Part shown: positions 6,353-7,020 of the stretch, in pieces | How positions within the stretch are numbered: position 1 is the stretch's first letter | Layout of the letters: each line of letters starts with the position of its first letter | Program-made: the position numbers and the translations under genes | The notes under the pieces: generated by a model | What the model was told of the DNA's origin: nothing | Databases searched by the model: none | The model's input: the letters and a program-made list of their open reading frames with translations, nothing else | DNA from: CAYJMQ01 sp964392415 | Lineage (GTDB): Bacteria; Bdellovibrionota; JACOXK01; 2-02-FULL-40-11 | Assembly (NCBI GenBank): GCA_964392415.1 | Contig: CAYMPL010000078.1 | Coordinates: 1 to 7,020, forward strand | Length of the DNA: 7,020 nucleotides | Reading direction: 5' to 3'

Positions 6353-7020
6353 ATGAAAACGTTAGTCATTTTACCCACCTATGAAGAAAGAGAAAATATT
6401 GTTTTATTGATTCATGAGATATTCCGGTACTGCCACGATATTTCTGTGGTGGTTGTCGATGATAACTCTTCAGATCTGACCTGGAAGGTGGTTCAGGAGG
6501 TGTTTGAAAGAGACCCCCGGGTTTCCGTTATCGTCAATAATGGGAAAAATGGGATTGGAGCGGCATATCTCACCGGTTTTCGCCATGGCTTGAAAAACCA
6601 TTTTGATTTTATGATGACGATGGATGCCGATTTTTCCCATCACCCCAAAGAAATTCCGCATTTTATTCAGAAAGGTTCTCAAGGGGATATTATTATTGGC
6701 TCCCGTTATATGACGGGGGGGGGCTTTAAAAGCTGGCGCCTCGATCGTTTGTTAATTAGCAAATTCGCAAATTTATTCTGCCGGCTCTTTTTTGGCTTAA
6801 AATGCAACGATTATTCCAGCGGATACCGTGGATATAAAAAAGAGGTGGCGGAACATATTTTATCTCAAGGCCTTATTTCAAAGGGCTATTCTGCATTGGA
6901 GGAGATATTGGTTATAGGCTACTTTCGAAAATTTAAGATAGTGGAAATACCTATTTTTTTCGATAATCGAAAAAAAGGAAAATCCAAGCTTTCATTTCAT
7001 GAAATTATATCGAGTGGTAT
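6353..7020 (+). CDS. Polyprenyl-phosphate mannose synthase (Dpm1-like), 3' end missing
   Basis: Translation from ATG 6353 gives 222 residues and runs off the window. Dpm1-type landmarks appear in order: VILPTYEERENI (5-16), VVVVDDNSSD (32-41), NGIGAAYLTGF (66-76), MTMDADFSHHP (88-98) with D91/D93 for metal and nucleotide, IIIGSRYMTGGG (113-124), W128 to R132, and EIPIFFDNRKKGKSKLS (198-214) near the end of the catalytic domain. Family members transfer mannose (or glucose or another hexose) from an NDP-sugar to polyprenyl phosphate on the cytoplasmic face. Many bacterial forms add a C-terminal GtrA-like membrane domain, which cannot be seen here. It starts 3 bp after the GT2 stop with no strong ribosome binding site, so coupling is likely. 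Its lipid-linked product is the expected donor class for the GT-C enzyme upstream. Frame identification is firm; sugar specificity is not. Confidence 0.92.
   Translation, partial: MKTLVILPTYEERENIVLLIHEIFRYCHDISVVVVDDNSSDLTWKVVQEVFERDPRVSVIVNNGKNGIGAAYLTGFRHGLKNHFDFMMTMDADFSHHPKEIPHFIQKGSQGDIIIGSRYMTGGGFKSWRLDRLLISKFANLFCRLFFGLKCNDYSSGYRGYKKEVAEHILSQGLISKGYSALEEILVIGYFRKFKIVEIPIFFDNRKKGKSKLSFHEIISSG

Noticed and set aside
6470..6682. A 70-codon minus-strand frame at the right end
   Set aside because: It is antisense to the clear Dpm1-like gene, which carries all family motifs in order.
1..7020. CRISPR array, transposase or defence system
   Set aside because: No regularly spaced direct repeats, no transposase or nuclease motifs and no restriction or toxin-antitoxin genes were seen in any frame.

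Overview
The window is a bacterial chromosomal segment from a moderately AT-rich genome. It carries Shine-Dalgarno-led genes, a consensus sigma70-type promoter and a rho-independent terminator. The gene set (a cobalamin-dependent-type radical SAM protein, a UPF0104 membrane protein, a GT-C glycosyltransferase, family 2 glycosyltransferases and a methyltransferase) looks like an envelope or extracellular glycan locus. The short palindrome built on GTCATTCTGA / GAAGAATC, together with this gene style, recalls environmental Gram-negative lineages such as Omnitrophota, Nitrospirota or deltaproteobacterial groups. That placement is from memory and is weak.

Layout. Positions 1-323 hold no convincing gene. 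They contain a terminator hairpin (1-43), a nested inverted-repeat element (38-205), one copy of a dispersed palindrome (210-236), then a strong promoter (248-276) and ribosome binding site. Three plus-strand genes follow: a B12-binding radical SAM protein (324-1808), a UPF0104 / LPG-synthase-TM-like membrane protein (about 1869-2813, start codon unclear) and a GT39/PMT-like GT-C glycosyltransferase (2806-4371). A zinc-ribbon plus class I methyltransferase lies on the minus strand (5271-4375), tail to tail with the GT-C gene and only 3 bp from it. A 121-bp divergent spacer carries the second palindrome copy (5312-5340, inverted). The plus strand resumes with a membrane-anchored family 2 glycosyltransferase (5393-6349) and, 3 bp later, a polyprenyl-phosphate mannose synthase (Dpm1-like) that runs off the right edge (6353-7020+).

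How the genes may work together (inference). The Dpm1-like enzyme would load a sugar on polyprenyl phosphate on the cytoplasmic face. The GT-C enzyme is of the class that uses such lipid-linked sugars on the outer face of the membrane. The UPF0104 protein belongs to a family repeatedly found with lipid-sugar systems. The other glycosyltransferase, the methyltransferase and the radical SAM enzyme would build or modify the glycan or its lipid carrier. None of the substrates can be read from the sequence.

The least explained parts are the multi-stem element at 38-205, the paired palindromes with compensating core changes, and the UPF0104 gene without a normal start codon.
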